A stretch of DNA of 64,000 nucleotides from Vibrio inusitatus (GTDB lineage Bacteria > Pseudomonadota > Gammaproteobacteria > Enterobacterales > Vibrionaceae), in assembly GCA_024346935.1 (NCBI GenBank), contig AP024878.1, positions 620,001 to 684,000 on the forward strand, written 5' to 3'. Every line of letters starts with the position of its first letter. Within the stretch, counting starts at the first letter, position 1. Below the pieces are notes generated by a model. The model saw only the letters and a list, made by a program, of their open reading frames with translations, had not been told where the DNA came from and did no database searches. Made by a program: the position numbers and the translations under genes. Below are positions 8,877-16,723 of this stretch, piece after piece.

Positions 8877-8900
8877 CCAATCGATTGGTGGAGCTGGCGG
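8877..8900 (-). repeat. att site 1: leftmost copy of the ssrA 3' end
   Basis: This copy matches the true ssrA 3' end at 36872-36895 in full, including the core TTGGTGGAGCTGG, and diverges afterwards. It is the outer boundary of the island array. Confidence 0.9.
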
Positions 8901-9414
8901 TCTTCACGTTGTGACTTTAAGCGTCTGATTATATTACTCTTTATTGTTACCCTTGTCTTTATAGGGAACAACTTTGGGGAACAAAAAATCTTCCCAGAAC
9001 AAAAATAAGTCATAGATTCTTCAGGTTGTGATTGATGTCACGATTTTTGTGGCTTATCTCCACTTCCTCATTCCTACATTCAGTTCAAAAAAGAGTGCTG
9101 GTGGCTAGGCAATGCGCTTTGTTGGTGCTGATACCAAAAGCAACTCCAATTGGCCCCCCTTTTTGATGTGCTTTAGGTTCAAAGTTTGTACTTTTTAGTT
9201 ACAGACAGCGAGTGTTGGTAAACTCATTTCTGCCCCATTGTTTGTTGCGAGGCTGGTCTAGGGATCTAAATAAGTGTGTCATTTGCTCTTACTTTTGCTC
9301 AATTAATCGAGTTATGAAAAATCATATCCACATCAAGATTTCGAAATATTCGCATTACCAAGTTTTCTACTGTTACGTATAATTCAGTCTAAATTTTGAA
9401 ATTGACTAGCCCAT
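8901..9414. other. Left end of island 1 with arm-type repeats
   Basis: No gene is seen. Three related direct repeats lie at 8963-9003: GGGAACAAC, TTTGGGGAACAAAAA (8973-8987) and CCAGAACAAAAA. They resemble the repeats upstream of the island 1 integrase and are probable integrase arm sites. The rest is featureless and AT-rich; it must contain the promoter for the 9415 lipoprotein. Confidence 0.5.
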
Positions 9415-9795
9415 ATGAACGTCCTTAAAACCTTTCTTCTCATTAGCACTCTTACACTTTTTGGTTGTGCCTCAGGATCTTCAATTATTGTTGGAGAGCC
9501 TAGAGAAGCAATTTTACCCGAGCAAGTGCGCTTATATACAGACTATCCCGAATTATATGAAATAATTGCTATTGTTAATGCTTCAAGCGATGCTGGAATG
9601 ACAAAGCAGGATTCTCTTAATTACGCTGTTGAGGAGCTTAAGAACCAAGCAGCAAAAGTAGGAGCAAATGGTGTGCTACTTGAAGCAACTGGCAGCAATA
9701 ATTCAGTGATACTCGGTGGGCAAGGAACAGACTATCAATACCTTATCCCTGTTTCAGAACAAACAGTGAGTGGCAAAGCACTTTACATACCTTGA
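9415..9795 (+). CDS. Small lipoprotein, DUF4156/RcsF-like
   Basis: A 126-aa precursor with lipobox LFGC (Cys about 18) and the block AVEELKNQAAKVGANGVLLE, which recurs in small envelope lipoproteins of the DUF4156/RcsF-like fold. It would be an outer-membrane or periplasmic lipoprotein. It is the first gene inside island 1. Function is unknown; I see no partner gene. Confidence 0.6.
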   Translation: MNVLKTFLLISTLTLFGCASGSSIIVGEPREAILPEQVRLYTDYPELYEIIAIVNASSDAGMTKQDSLNYAVEELKNQAAKVGANGVLLEATGSNNSVILGGQGTDYQYLIPVSEQTVSGKALYIP

Positions 9796-10054
9796 ATCAA
9801 CAGTCTCGCTAGAGCACCCTGTAACTAGCAATCATTCTACTGGCGCTAAATGGTCAGAAAAATCCTACTAGATGCTGTAGAGTACCTGCCAGCTAAGCTG
9901 CATAAATTCATAATTATGGCCAAATAAGAACTTCAAACAGTTCATTGCAAATTGAGCGCAAGAGCGATAATGAGTTAGTACAATACCTCGTTTTTTTGGA
10001 ACTAAATGTTATGTATTTCAAGAACACCGCTATAAATCAACACAGGGTAGCTAA

Positions 10055-10450
10055 ATGAGAATAATCATATGTTTTATCAGTATTCTTTTAGTGGGCTGTA
10101 TGGCTGCCACTAGCGATAAGCTAGAGAGAAAAGATGTCGAAGTTCAAAAAACAAGTTTCGCGTATGATAAACAATGGAACTGCCGAGTATTTTTTGGTGA
10201 AGAAACTGTTGTAACGCTAGCTTTCAGAGGTGACGAAGGGTTTGTCACCATGCTGGATCAAGAGTACCTCGGATCGTATCGGTCAGCCGAGTTGGATAGA
10301 ATTTGGTTTTTTGGTGAAAGTGATGACCCCGATTATTATAGATACGCCATTTATTTAGGTGCAAACGGAACTGCATATCTAGTTGATTATATTGAGTATA
10401 ATGAAAATGTTGAGCCAAAAGAAATGTTGAAGTGTGTGCGGAATAAGTAA
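10055..10450 (+). CDS. Small lipoprotein, function unknown
   Basis: A 131-aa precursor with a short signal sequence and lipobox LVGC (Cys about 15). The mature part is acidic and rich in aromatic residues (VFFGEETVVTLAF, IWFFGESDDPDYYRYAIYLG), suggesting a beta-rich domain. I do not recognise the family. It follows the other island 1 lipoprotein in the same direction with a 259-nt gap, so separate transcription is likely. Confidence 0.5.
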   Translation: MRIIICFISILLVGCMAATSDKLERKDVEVQKTSFAYDKQWNCRVFFGEETVVTLAFRGDEGFVTMLDQEYLGSYRSAELDRIWFFGESDDPDYYRYAIYLGANGTAYLVDYIEYNENVEPKEMLKCVRNK

Positions 10451-10750
10451 CGAAATGAGCTAAAAGTACATATCAGAGCAAGTAACCCTACGCGGCACAC
10501 ACTGATTCTTTTAGTGTAACCTTTTCAATATAAATTAATCCGTATGTGGCTAATTTAGTAAGCTCACTGACACGCTTCTGTCCAATAATGTGTTGGTTCT
10601 TCGTGCAGAAGAGTACGTCATAGAACAAATATCTGTCCCAGAAAGACCCCCTTCAATGGATCTGGAGTGACGATGTATTAAGACATTTCAGTGCGTGTGC
10701 TAGTTTAAAGCCACAGGAAAACGCAATGGCCTGTGCTGGTGGTTCAAATC
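10451..10750. other. Gap without a gene
   Basis: No supported ORF. A short GGTTCAAATCC at about 10740 looks like a tRNA T-arm but has no pairing stem or other tRNA parts. Confidence 0.4.
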
Positions 10751-11041
10751 CTACTTCGGCTTGGGGACTTTACCTTTTAGACGTGCCGCAGTGAAGAATC
10801 TGCTCAAGATTGCGTGCTTTTCTTTTCTTACATTCTCTCCTTCGTGTTCTGTACGACGCCAATAACCAATGATTTGTCGTTTCCCAACTCTATCCAAATG
10901 CTCATTCAAATATGGTTCATGAGTAAAAATGTCCTCAAAGATAGCCACCAATCGTTTGACCTGTTTGCGTCGGAATGGGATTCCTCGTTTTAGATAGGGC
11001 GTCATAGTGGTGTAGATCTGCTTGAAAGTATTTGGGTTCAT
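10751..11041 (-). CDS. 96-aa basic protein, function unknown
   Basis: A short, strongly basic protein (PYLKRGIPFRRKQVKRLVAIF, GKRQIIGYWRRTEHEG, KGKVPKPK) suggesting nucleic-acid binding. It begins 702 nt upstream of the Integrase_1-type recombinase's neighbour and on the same strand as that recombinase. Start codon ATG is preceded by GGAG 10 nt upstream. It could be an accessory recombination factor, but this rests only on composition and location. Confidence 0.45.
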   Translation of the reverse strand: MNPNTFKQIYTTMTPYLKRGIPFRRKQVKRLVAIFEDIFTHEPYLNEHLDRVGKRQIIGYWRRTEHEGENVRKEKHAILSRFFTAARLKGKVPKPK

Positions 11042-11342
11042 GCCTTTTCTCCTGCGTTGTTTAGGAGATGTATGTAATGTGATGACAAATGATTAGGGTG
11101 AATGGCTCTTTTTAGGTGACAACTATTCAGCCCTTTTCAAAATCAGAAAGGGGGAGGGGGAAGACTTCTGGGTAATTGGTTCTTAAAGTGAAGAAAGAAG
11201 GATGCTGATTTAGCGGTTAAGAAATAAAAGAGAAAGGCTTTCTTAAGAAATATCATTTCATAGCGACTTTCCGGCGCATTTTGATTTGATAGTGTGGTTT
11301 TGTACTCGATGTGAGTATCTAATTGCAAATAAGGAGCCAATT

Positions 11343-11672
11343 ATGGCTACATTCAACAACCTCTTCGTCACTCCATTGGTCGATATCGACCTAACTCAAA
11401 TGGGTGATGCCCCAATTGCTTTAGTGCCTGTGTGCATTAACAATAAAAAACACGTCAATGATGTAACTACATTGATGACTCATTGTGCGTTTGGTACCTC
11501 AAAAGTACTGAAGGCATTGGACATTCAAAATTATCGTTTGTCCTTTTCTAATAATGGCTTCATTGAGCACTGGCTACTATTTGCCGTTTGCACAGATGCC
11601 AAAAATCGTCAGTTTTGCTTGTTGAAGCTGTTGGATATTGAACGACCATCCCACAGCAAGGCAACGGGCTAA
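11343..11672 (+). CDS. 109-aa protein, function unknown
   Basis: The start ATG at 11343 was chosen because AAGGAG lies 7-12 nt upstream; the frame extends further up but without such a site. The protein starts MATFNNLFVTPLVDID, has one internal cluster of cysteines and histidine (THCAFG, FAVCTDAKNRQFCLL), no signal peptide and no membrane segment. I do not recognise it. It is divergent from the 10751 gene and converges on the recombinase gene at 11747. Confidence 0.5.
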   Translation: MATFNNLFVTPLVDIDLTQMGDAPIALVPVCINNKKHVNDVTTLMTHCAFGTSKVLKALDIQNYRLSFSNNGFIEHWLLFAVCTDAKNRQFCLLKLLDIERPSHSKATG

Positions 11673-11746
11673 CGTTGTGCATTTCTGCTTAATGAGCCTA
11701 ATAACGAGAAGCGTGTCTTGATACGTTTCTCGTTATATTATTAGCA

Positions 11747-12760
11747 TTAACCTATGTAGGCGTTGGTGATTCCTGGTCGATGATGCCCCAATATTTGGGA
11801 TAACTGTAAGCGAACTTTTTCATCTTTTATTCTAGCTTCTGAAACAGTAATACCAAGACGTTCTGCGGCAAATACAAGATGTGCTTTACCATGAGAAACT
11901 CCAGCAATGACAGGCGGTACTACGCCCATCTTTTCGGTATAGTATTGGCATGCAAAAAACTTGCGTTCTCCATGTGAGAGATAGTTTGAGTTGATACTTT
12001 TGACTTCACGCCATGCCTTACTCTGGAATGCTTTGAAAGAAGAATCAACGGGAGTGGCATTGACATGGCCAGTCTGAGCTTGCAGGTTTGCACCGCGTTC
12101 AAGTGCAGATACTTGATTGGAGTTTTCGATTTCGATAGTACGATCTTGTCCCCCCTTGGTCCCTCTAGACACAGTGATAAAGCCAGTAGAATGATACTCT
12201 TTTAGTGCTTTCTCACAGTCCGTTAGACTAGCTTCCCTAAATCGCAATCCAAATGCTCTCTGGAGTTGACTGATGACAGCGACAGGTTCGCTCGCTTGAG
12301 TCACTATCTGGTTGTGTAGTTCTTCAGAGACCGAGCGGTCTATGGTTTCAATCTCATTCTTGGGTGGAAAGTCCATCTCTTTAGTTGCGAGTACAGTGAG
12401 TTTACTGTCACCTCTTGCTTGACGTAGGCAAACGTTGATATGGCTGAGGTAATCGCGTGCTGCTCTCGCACTGAATTGACCATTACATTCGTAGCGTTCT
12501 CTGAGATATTCGGCATACCCCGTTACTTCTTGCTTAGTTATGGCATTTAGCCTCTTCACATCTGTTTCTTGTTTAAGGAAGAGTGCAAAGTCACGACAAG
12601 CCGCTGATCGGGCTTTGTGAGTGTTGTTCTTAACCCCTCCAAGATTTTCCAAACTTGCATTAATAAGAGCCTTATCTATTTGTCGCGCACCTAGTCCGAA
12701 GTTTGGAGCGGAAAAATTTCGTTTTGTAGGGGGCAAATGACCACTGTATTTCATTTTCAT
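11747..12760 (-). CDS. Tyrosine recombinase of the Integrase_1 (PF12834/PF12835) type
   Basis: A 337-aa site-specific recombinase. The N-terminal SAM-like part (about 15-115) has HKARSAACRDFALFLK and YAEYLRERY; the catalytic part shows FGLRFREAS (Arg), TKGGQDR (Lys region) and the C-terminal LGHHRPGITNAYIG with the last His and the nucleophilic Tyr two residues from the end. It lies inside island 1 rather than at its end, directly beside a 0.7-kb hairpin-rich segment, and faces away from it. It may move a nested element, or act on the hairpin region. Its own target site is not evident. Confidence 0.8.
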   Translation of the reverse strand: MKMKYSGHLPPTKRNFSAPNFGLGARQIDKALINASLENLGGVKNNTHKARSAACRDFALFLKQETDVKRLNAITKQEVTGYAEYLRERYECNGQFSARAARDYLSHINVCLRQARGDSKLTVLATKEMDFPPKNEIETIDRSVSEELHNQIVTQASEPVAVISQLQRAFGLRFREASLTDCEKALKEYHSTGFITVSRGTKGGQDRTIEIENSNQVSALERGANLQAQTGHVNATPVDSSFKAFQSKAWREVKSINSNYLSHGERKFFACQYYTEKMGVVPPVIAGVSHGKAHLVFAAERLGITVSEARIKDEKVRLQLSQILGHHRPGITNAYIG

Positions 12761-13495
12761 ATTAAACCTTTGTAATTTGACATAGCGTTGAATGCACAGA
12801 GGGATTTCACCTCTTACCGATTAATGATTACGCCAATTTGTGACTGCTCTTCTCCATGAGAAGCGCGGGCTTGTTGCATCCTCAGTCACGTTACAAACAG
12901 TTCTCTCAGCGTTTGAGAGCAATGGGCTTATTGCGTCCTCTGTCTGGTTCTAGATAGGCTGTTGGCATCAGCGCGGGATATTAACTCCTCTATCTAGTTG
13001 CTATGTGTGGTTTGGCTTGATGACAACGACTTGGATTGCGATAGAGACAGAACGCCAAACTGTGAAGTTGCTTCTGTCCGGTGCCAAGCGAGTGCGGTTG
13101 TCATCAATGCCGAAATGATCGAAAGTGAGGTTGAGGGTTAGCTACAAACCGTAACTTCCGAAAACTTTTGAGCTTTGTTTTTCGTGAACCCCGAAAAGCA
13201 AGGGCTCCGAGCCAGAGTAGAGCTTCGTCTAATTTCTATAGAGAATTAGACGAAGCGAGTGAGAGCATAGGTACTCGTCGTTGTAGCACTCAGTACACAC
13301 TCTTTCGAGTGTTCTGAGTGCTAGCACTTGTGTCGCTGCGCTCCAAATGGGATGAGCATCCCGCGATGGTTTTTCCTGATATATCTCTCGACTAGTGCCG
13401 CTATTGCGGAGTGTTTGAGTGACTTACTGTCTTCGCTAGCTAGTATGCTGAAATTACTTTGCTAAATGAGGAGTCGAAGTTCAAAACTGTCGAGA
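12761..13495. other. Hairpin-rich non-coding segment (candidate large structured RNA or ssDNA origin)
   Basis: There is no ORF of note, but dense perfect stems lie between two recombinase genes. In order: three similar stem-loop units (12840-12997); an 11-bp stem 13017-13027/13097-13107 enclosing CTTGG/CCAAG and GACAGAA/TTCTGTC; a 13-bp stem 13222-13234/13244-13256; a nested stem AGCACTCAG/CTGAGTGCT (13285-13293/13314-13322) with ACACTC/GAGTGT inside; and GGGATG ag CATCCC (13349-13362). This many nested stems in 735 nt is not explained by terminators. Either strand could be the functional one. Confidence 0.5.
12840..12997. repeat. Three tandem stem-loop units of one motif
   Basis: Each ~50-nt unit has a closing stem, an apical hairpin and a 3' block ending in TCCTC. 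Unit 1: GTGACTG/CAGTCAC closing 12840-12889, inner CTTCTC/GAGAAG, block CGCGGGCTTGTTGCATCCTC. Unit 2: about 12897-12943, inner CTCTCA/TGAGAG, block CAATGGGCTTATTGCGTCC. Unit 3: CTAGATAG/CTATCTAG closing 12950-12997, short inner GCTG/CAGC, block GCGGGATATTAACTCCTC. Closing stems differ in sequence but pair, which is covariation within one array. Confidence 0.6.
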
Positions 13496-14698
13496 CTAAT
13501 AGCGTTCCCAGCATGGCAGGGTAGATCCGGCCTGCTGCACCAAAAATGTACTCCAAAAATCCATTAGATCTCTTCTCTGATGAATGTACTCTGCACGGTT
13601 ATATGCTCTTCGGGAGTCATTCTGTTCAATGTGCCCCAAGCTTTTTTCTATGTGATCATAATTGACACCAAATTCGTTCAGTGTGGTGCTAGCCAGTGAT
13701 CGAGTACCATGACCATGAAACCTGCCTTGATACCCAATACGCTTGAGAACGGCATTTACTGTTTGTGAACTCATATGTCCATTGCGGTTACGGCCCTGAT
13801 TTGGAAAAACAAACTCATGTTTATCCCCGATTAAGCTCTTTATGGTAGATAGAATATTTACGGTTTGTTGGCTGAGCATTATCTTATGTTTTAGCTCATT
13901 TTTTGATTTAGAGGGAATGGTCCAAATACGCTGTTCTAAATCGATATCAGCCCAACGAGCAGAAGCTGCCTCTATCGGCCGAGTGATAGTGTGAAATTGA
14001 AATTCAATCAAACAACGAGTTATTGGAAGAAGATCTGCACTTCCTAGAGTTTGAAAGAATGTACGAAGTTCTCGCCACTTAATCGTAAGAAAAGGTGTAC
14101 TTTTAGGTGATTTGTAGACACTTTTAAGCGGCGTCAACGCATTCATTTCGATTAAACCACGGCAAGTGGCGTCATTAAAAATACTGACGATAGAACTTGC
14201 AATGCGACTAGCCGTTTCTTTATAACCTCGAGCTATCACTTGCTCTAACACATGAGAAACAAGTGCCGGTGTGAATTCATCGATATTAACGCCCCCTAGG
14301 GATGGGAAGACGTATTTTTCTAGCCTAACCAGTTCATCCGATTTTGAGCTTTGCAGAATATCTTTATTCTCGATGTAATCTCGAGCAACGTCTTCAAAAT
14401 TTAGACTTTTATTGGCAATAGCATTACTTATATGGCACGGGATAGTCGAAATGACGTTATTAGTTAATGTTTCACGCAAAGCCCTAGCGTCGCGCAAGCT
14501 CAAGTTCGGATATTTTCCCAGAGTTTGTTTACAACGTTTCTTAGTGACTGAGTCGCTGTAAATGAATATAAAAGACTTGGAGTTTTTCCCTCTGATTCGA
14601 ACGTAAAGTCCCCCACCATCACAGAGGAGAGTATCGTTTCCTTCTGGTTTCGCATTTTTGATTTGAAGATCGCATAAGCTATTTAAAGGTTTTGTCAT
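13496..14698 (-). CDS. P4-type tyrosine integrase (internal to island 1)
   Basis: Site-specific recombinase of the P4/DUF4102 class. From the N-terminus it has the DUF4102 arm-binding domain (LCDGGGLYVRIRG, KQTLGKYPNLSLRDAR), a core-binding domain, and a catalytic domain with ITRPIEAA (Arg), HGHGTRSLAST (HxxR), LGHIEQN (His) and AYNRAEY (Tyr). I placed the start at ATG 14698: it lies 4 nt after the stop of the AlpA-like gene and has AAAGGTG upstream. The pair forms an operon, as usual for integrase and its directionality factor. No ssrA att copy lies beside this one, so it is probably a leftover or nested element. Confidence 0.85.
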   Translation of the reverse strand: MTKPLNSLCDLQIKNAKPEGNDTLLCDGGGLYVRIRGKNSKSFIFIYSDSVTKKRCKQTLGKYPNLSLRDARALRETLTNNVISTIPCHISNAIANKSLNFEDVARDYIENKDILQSSKSDELVRLEKYVFPSLGGVNIDEFTPALVSHVLEQVIARGYKETASRIASSIVSIFNDATCRGLIEMNALTPLKSVYKSPKSTPFLTIKWRELRTFFQTLGSADLLPITRCLIEFQFHTITRPIEAASARWADIDLEQRIWTIPSKSKNELKHKIMLSQQTVNILSTIKSLIGDKHEFVFPNQGRNRNGHMSSQTVNAVLKRIGYQGRFHGHGTRSLASTTLNEFGVNYDHIEKSLGHIEQNDSRRAYNRAEYIHQRRDLMDFWSTFLVQQAGSTLPCWERY

Positions 14699-14702
14699 GC
14701 TG

Positions 14703-14951
14703 TTACACCTTTGAACCTTTAGAGCGTGCATCAACTATCTCTTTCACAAGATCCTTGCGATCTTGTTGAGCTATGACTCCTACGTAGTAGATTTCTAATT
14801 CTTGGACGTTGAATCGTTTAGAACGCCCACAGAAAGCGACTGCAGGCACAAAAAGACCTTCACGAATCCAGTTCTCAATCGTTTTTTTTGAAGTGTCAAT
14901 TTGCTTGCAAAGTGTTTCCATCTTAATAAAAGTTTGAGTGTCTTGGTTCAT
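14703..14951 (-). CDS. AlpA/MerR-like small HTH protein (likely excisionase)
   Basis: An 82-aa protein from the ATG at 14951 (AGGT 9 nt upstream). It carries a winged-HTH of the AlpA/excisionase kind: METLCKQIDTSKKTIENWIREGLFVPAV, then FCGRSKRFNVQELEIYY. AlpA-type proteins activate integrase expression or direct excision. It precedes the P4-type integrase by 4 nt, which fits such a role. Confidence 0.7.
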   Translation of the reverse strand: MNQDTQTFIKMETLCKQIDTSKKTIENWIREGLFVPAVAFCGRSKRFNVQELEIYYVGVIAQQDRKDLVKEIVDARSKGSKV

Positions 14952-15212
14952 ATTGCAACTACCTATCTGCTTGAACATTGAGCCGATTGAAGCAAGAAAA
15001 GAGGGGGAAAAGTGAAAGTAGGGAAGGGAAATCCTTAAACCAGCAAGAGTCGCAAACTCTTATGGGACAGCACTCACAGAAACCTATGTCAGGTACATGC
15101 CATCTGTTTATGTGCTCTAGAACTTAGGTTTTATTATTGCTTCAACATGGCAATTGATATGCAGAACAAGTGATTACCACAGGTTTGAGCAAAGGCCCAT
15201 TGAGAGGTAGTC

Positions 15213-15875
15213 ATGAATGAATCTGAAGCTAAATGTAATGCAATCGAAGATTTCTGTGAACGATATTTAGAGGAAAAACAAACCTATCCTACGGTAAGGG
15301 AGATTCAAGCTGGAGTTGAGGGGGTAAACAGCACATCAACATGTCATAAATACTTTAAGGCATGGAGGGAGCAACGAGAGTTCAAGGCTGTTGAGCGCGT
15401 GAGAATGATCCCTATCTCTGATACCGTTGCGCAGGCTATTCAGGAGAATATAGATCTCATAGTGTCAGAGCGAGTTGGCATTTATGAGTCAATGAGGCAG
15501 GAACATTCAAGACATATTGATAGCCTCACAGCGGATCTGAAAGATGCAGAAGATCGGGCGGTAGCCTTGCAAAAAACTGTAGAGACAGCTTTCGAGGAAA
15601 AAGCAGAGCTAGAAATACGTTTGCGCTTGGCAATGGAAAAAGATAACTCGGAGCATGTAAACCTGAAGCAACAGCTTCTAGAACTAAACCAGCAGCTTTC
15701 AAAAGAGAGGGACGAATTCTATACGCTCAAAATACATTCGGCAGTCACTGATGTTGAACTGAAAAACCTACGAGAAAAGCAGGCTGAGCAGAAAGATCTG
15801 ATCCTGCTACAAAAAGATGAGATTGAGCAACTGAAGGCTGAGCTAGGTAAGCGTAAAAATCGAGTCGATGCGTAA
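15213..15875 (+). CDS. KfrA-like DNA-binding coiled-coil protein
   Basis: A 220-aa protein. The first ~60 residues match the KfrA N-terminal domain of plasmid regulators (YPTVREIQAGVEGVNSTSTCHKYFKAWRE), followed from about residue 95 by an unbroken coiled coil rich in Glu, Lys, Gln and Leu to the end. KfrA proteins autoregulate and help plasmid partition. Here it is divergent from the AlpA-like gene within island 1, suggesting a plasmid-like maintenance or regulatory function. GAGAGG before the ATG supports the start. Confidence 0.7.
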   Translation: MNESEAKCNAIEDFCERYLEEKQTYPTVREIQAGVEGVNSTSTCHKYFKAWREQREFKAVERVRMIPISDTVAQAIQENIDLIVSERVGIYESMRQEHSRHIDSLTADLKDAEDRAVALQKTVETAFEEKAELEIRLRLAMEKDNSEHVNLKQQLLELNQQLSKERDEFYTLKIHSAVTDVELKNLREKQAEQKDLILLQKDEIEQLKAELGKRKNRVDA

Positions 15876-15903
15876 AAAAGAAACAAAAGAGTTCACTCAG
15901 TAG

Positions 15904-15928
15904 GGAAGGTGCGCAGTGGTGCACCTTT
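15904..15928 (+). terminator. Terminator after the KfrA-like gene
   Basis: AAGGTGC / GCACCTT stem followed by TATTTTG, 30 nt after the stop codon. Confidence 0.6.
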
Positions 15929-16108
15929 ATTTTGCGCCCGTGTTCGCGAACGGAAACCGATCACTAGGGGTAACAGAAGAGAAGCAAAAATGGAGTGTTT
16001 TTTAGCTAAAGAAATACACACTTGATAGTTGCCTTTCATTTATTTGAGTAAATTCACTAGGTGTAAGTAGAGCGTCTAGAACACCATAGGTACCGTCAGA
16101 AAGCGTCT

Positions 16109-16444
16109 TCAAAGATGATATTTAATAGATGACCTCTGAAAAATTTTCTTAGGTCTATAACTATCATCATCAAAGAAACAATAACCATTAGGGCCTTGTT
16201 TGATCATCTCTATGTGTTGCAGTCTTTCTCTATGTCCGAGATTTATAGAGCCATTTTTATTTGTTCTCTGCCAGTCTGTACCAGTTAATTTGACAAGAGA
16301 TTGATCATCTATGCTGTGTCGATCTGACATATGAACTTGAAGAACAGGGACACCTTCAATAATCCTACCCCACTGCCACTGCCACTGCCACTGTATGGGA
16401 ATGGACTCGGCTCCAAGATACTTGAATTGTTCATTACGCTTCAT
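16109..16444 (-). CDS. 111-aa hypothetical protein with a Gln-Trp repeat
   Basis: Unknown protein. Residues about 18-25 read QWQWQWQW, encoded by a hexanucleotide tandem repeat. The rest has no signal peptide or membrane segment (VPVLQVHMSDRHSIDDQSLVKLTGTDW). GAGG lies 6-9 nt upstream of the ATG. Changes in repeat number would keep the frame and only lengthen or shorten the Gln-Trp run. Confidence 0.5.
   Translation of the reverse strand: MKRNEQFKYLGAESIPIQWQWQWQWGRIIEGVPVLQVHMSDRHSIDDQSLVKLTGTDWQRTNKNGSINLGHRERLQHIEMIKQGPNGYCFFDDDSYRPKKIFQRSSIKYHL
16370..16393. repeat. Hexanucleotide microsatellite (CCACTG x4)
   Basis: Four perfect copies of CCACTG, in frame within the 16109 gene, where the complementary strand encodes Gln-Trp dipeptides. 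Confidence 0.85.
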
Positions 16445-16676
16445 GATGTAACCTCACTAATTAGATACTAATCTTCACCTCCCACCAAAGCATGCCCGGT
16501 ACTGATAAAGCAGGAAAAACTAGACAGTGTTCTATGCAATAAGAAGGAAAAGCCATTTGGTTAGATTGTTTTATTACAGGCTCTAAAGCAAACAAGTGAC
16601 GTTAGCTGCTTTTAGATTAGATAGGACGTAACGAATCATCGTAAAGCAGATATTTTTCGAAAGTGCAACGAACAAT

Positions 16677-16711
16677 AAATCCCCTAAAGAGTTTTTCTCT
16701 TTAGGGGATTT
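16677..16711 (-). terminator. Terminator of the amidohydrolase gene
   Basis: A 15-bp perfect stem with a 5-nt loop (AAATCCCCTAAAGAG / CTCTTTAGGGGATTT) immediately beyond the stop codon of the amidohydrolase gene. Confidence 0.8.
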
Positions 16712-16723
16712 AAATGGAATTGT

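Noticed and set aside
8743..9013. Small ORFs on both strands over att1
   Set aside because: They run across the terminator and att repeat and have no translation signals.
10735..10765. tRNA gene suggested by GGTTCAAATCC
   Set aside because: No pairing T-stem, anticodon arm or acceptor could be found.
11143..11340. 65-aa minus-strand ORF
   Set aside because: Low-complexity translation with a proline run at its end, no ribosome binding site, overlaps the upstream region of the 11343 gene.
12781..13495. Integron attC sites
   Set aside because: Hairpins lack the paired RYYYAAC/GTTRRRY ends and no integron integrase of IntI type is present.
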